A stretch of 6,095 nucleotides of DNA, taken from contig DJOC01000022.1 of the NCBI GenBank assembly GCA_002439555.1, positions 329 to 6,423 on the forward strand, in the 5' to 3' direction. Source of the DNA: Caryophanales bacterium UBA6448 (lineage in GTDB: Bacteria > Bacillota_I > Bacilli_A > RF39 > UBA660). Made by a program: the position numbers and the translations under genes. This document shows, piece after piece, positions 5,229 through 6,095 of the stretch. The notes under the pieces are model-generated. The model worked only from the letters and a program-made list of their open reading frames with translations. It was not told the origin of the DNA and did not search any database. How positions within the stretch are numbered: the first letter of the stretch is position 1; the number at the start of each line of letters is the position of its first letter.

Positions 5229-5981
5229 ATGAACTATGGATATCAAAATGAAATAGATTTTGTAAATTTATTTAATAATAAGTATTTAAAAGAGTTAGAT
5301 CAAAATTCACAAGAGTTTTTAAAGGATATTTATAATGGACAAATAACTAGTGATGAACCTATTAAATGTTGGAAAAACAAAATGGTACAAAAAGCAGATA
5401 TATTTATTAAATATAAAAATAAAATTAAAAATATTAGCTTAAAGTGTGGAAATAGTAATTCAATACATCACGAGCAAATTCAAGAATTTGAAAGGTATTT
5501 ATGGAATATTGGTTTATCAAATGAAACAATACAAAAATATGTTGGATATCATTATGGCTACAAAAAAGATGAAAATGGGTATAATGATTATACTCAACAA
5601 TTATCTTCTGAAGAATACAAAAAACTATATCAACAAAATTTAGATGAGTTTAATTCAGCAATTAATAAAACTAGAATTATTGTTGATATGATTGATCGAT
5701 TTATCATCAGAGGAAGAAATTCCGATTATGATATTGATGCTTTAATTTGCGGCAAAATTGATGATTTTGTATGGATAAAAAAATATGATATATATGATTT
5801 GATACTTTCTAAAAGATGTTTAGAATTTACTTCACCACACATTGCTTGTTTAACAATAGGTCCTAAAAAGCGATGCTTGAATGGTTTAACTAATAATATA
5901 AAAGATAAATATCTTGTTTGTATAAGATGGAACTTTATTAAAGAAGACATTATTAATTTCAAGAAGAATAACATTATTTAG
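5229..5981 (+). CDS. Predicted PD-(D/E)xK-like endonuclease, orphan
   Basis: This 250-residue soluble protein has a strong ribosome binding site. The N-terminal third has the layout of a restriction-endonuclease-like fold: Glu8 in a first helix (YQNEIDFVNLFN), then KADIFIKY (55-62) with Asp57, a turn, and the strand ISLKCG (69-74) with Lys72. This would be the D-x(n)-(E/S)xK motif with Ser70 in place of the usual acid, a known variation in this superfamily. The polar stretch NSNSIHHEQIQEF (75-87) follows, with His80 and Glu82 as candidate extra active-site residues. The C-terminal half (IDALICGKIDDFVWIKKYDI at 169-188, then PKKRCLNGL) is probably a recognition or structural part. No methyltransferase is seen beside it. 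Possible roles are a restriction-type nuclease, a defence nuclease or a mobile-element remnant. The fold call is pattern-based, and function is not established. Confidence 0.6.
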   Translation: MNYGYQNEIDFVNLFNNKYLKELDQNSQEFLKDIYNGQITSDEPIKCWKNKMVQKADIFIKYKNKIKNISLKCGNSNSIHHEQIQEFERYLWNIGLSNETIQKYVGYHYGYKKDENGYNDYTQQLSSEEYKKLYQQNLDEFNSAINKTRIIVDMIDRFIIRGRNSDYDIDALICGKIDDFVWIKKYDIYDLILSKRCLEFTSPHIACLTIGPKKRCLNGLTNNIKDKYLVCIRWNFIKEDIINFKKNNII

Positions 5982-6004
5982 TGAATTTATTTATGATTAA
6001 AGGC

Positions 6005-6031
6005 TGAGACGGCAGTTCTGCTCACTTTTTT
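6005..6031 (+). terminator. Intrinsic terminator after the endonuclease-like gene
   Basis: TGAG (6005-6008) pairs with CTCA (6021-6024), and CGG (6010-6012) pairs with CTG (6018-6020) across a 5-nt loop, with a single bulged A. The stem is followed by six T residues (6026-6031). It begins 24 bp past the stop codon at 5981 and is much richer in G+C than its surroundings, as expected of a terminator stem. Confidence 0.6.
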
Positions 6032-6041
6032 AAAATTGGTA

Positions 6042-6076
6042 TAAAAAAACTTACGATGCTATAATAGGTCGTAAGT
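6042..6076 (-). terminator. Minus-strand terminator-like hairpin at the right edge
   Basis: Read on the minus strand, ACTTACGA (6076-6069), a 12-nt loop and TCGTAAGT (6056-6049) form a perfect 8-bp stem running directly into a T-run (6048-6043). This is a standard intrinsic terminator for a minus-strand gene ending at or beyond the right edge. Two minus-strand frames are open from base 6095 and stop within the hairpin (TAA at 6053-6051, TAG at 6064-6062). An outer pair, TAAAATTG (6031-6038) and CAATTTTA (6077-6084), adds further symmetry. The loop also reads TGCTATAAT on the plus strand, so a promoter with a flanking operator is the alternative. Confidence 0.5.
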
Positions 6077-6095
6077 CAATTTTAATTTGGAGCAA

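Noticed and set aside
5446..5643. 65-residue plus-strand frame inside the endonuclease-like gene
   Set aside because: It lies wholly within a longer, well-initiated gene in another frame and has no independent ribosome binding site.
5726..5974. 82-residue minus-strand frame opposite the endonuclease-like gene
   Set aside because: It is the antisense shadow of a convincing gene, with no start signals.
6001..6031. TPP riboswitch suggested by GGCTGAGA
   Set aside because: Only this short motif fits; the conserved ACCTGAT and later elements are absent and a T-run follows at once, so a terminator explains it better.

Overview
This is an AT-rich (roughly a quarter G+C by eye) bacterial stretch with strong AGGAG-type ribosome binding sites, consensus sigma-A-like promoters and TGA used as a stop. 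It looks like a low-GC Firmicute of the Bacilli, Erysipelotrichia or Clostridia kind read with the standard bacterial code. TGG encodes tryptophan and three of the main genes end in TGA, so this is not a Mycoplasma-type code. No gene pins down the species.

Layout, left to right. Bases 1-95 look like the leader-distal end of a type II CRISPR array: 29 nt of a cut-off repeat, a 30-nt spacer, and a last repeat whose 5' half is intact and whose 3' half has decayed. Bases 105-632 hold minus-strand coding debris: a 94-residue charged reading frame with a possible frameshifted N-terminus, and a second protein split over two frames. Next comes a plus-strand NERD-HRDC protein (715-1707), predicted nuclease-related. 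After a perfect TTGACA-N17-TATAAT promoter follows a small divergent protein-kinase-fold protein (1803-2528). It converges on a LysR regulator (2540-3412, minus), and the two genes share a bidirectional hairpin terminator that contains both stop codons. The LysR gene is divergent from a 458-residue protein with an unrecognised N-terminal region and a C-terminal Nudix hydrolase domain (3502-4878). Their 89-bp gap holds promoters for both and a T-N11-A dyad of LysR type. A 350-bp gap with one good promoter but no convincing gene leads to a 250-residue predicted PD-(D/E)xK-like endonuclease (5229-5981). The window ends with two facing terminator-like hairpins, suggesting another minus-strand gene just beyond the right edge.

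The genes do not form one operon: most carry their own promoter or terminator. The CRISPR tail, gene remnants, NERD-HRDC protein, kinase-like protein and endonuclease-like protein together resemble an accessory, possibly defence-related, region beside a type II CRISPR locus. The LysR/Nudix pair looks like an independent regulator-target module. No tracrRNA or cas gene was seen inside the window.
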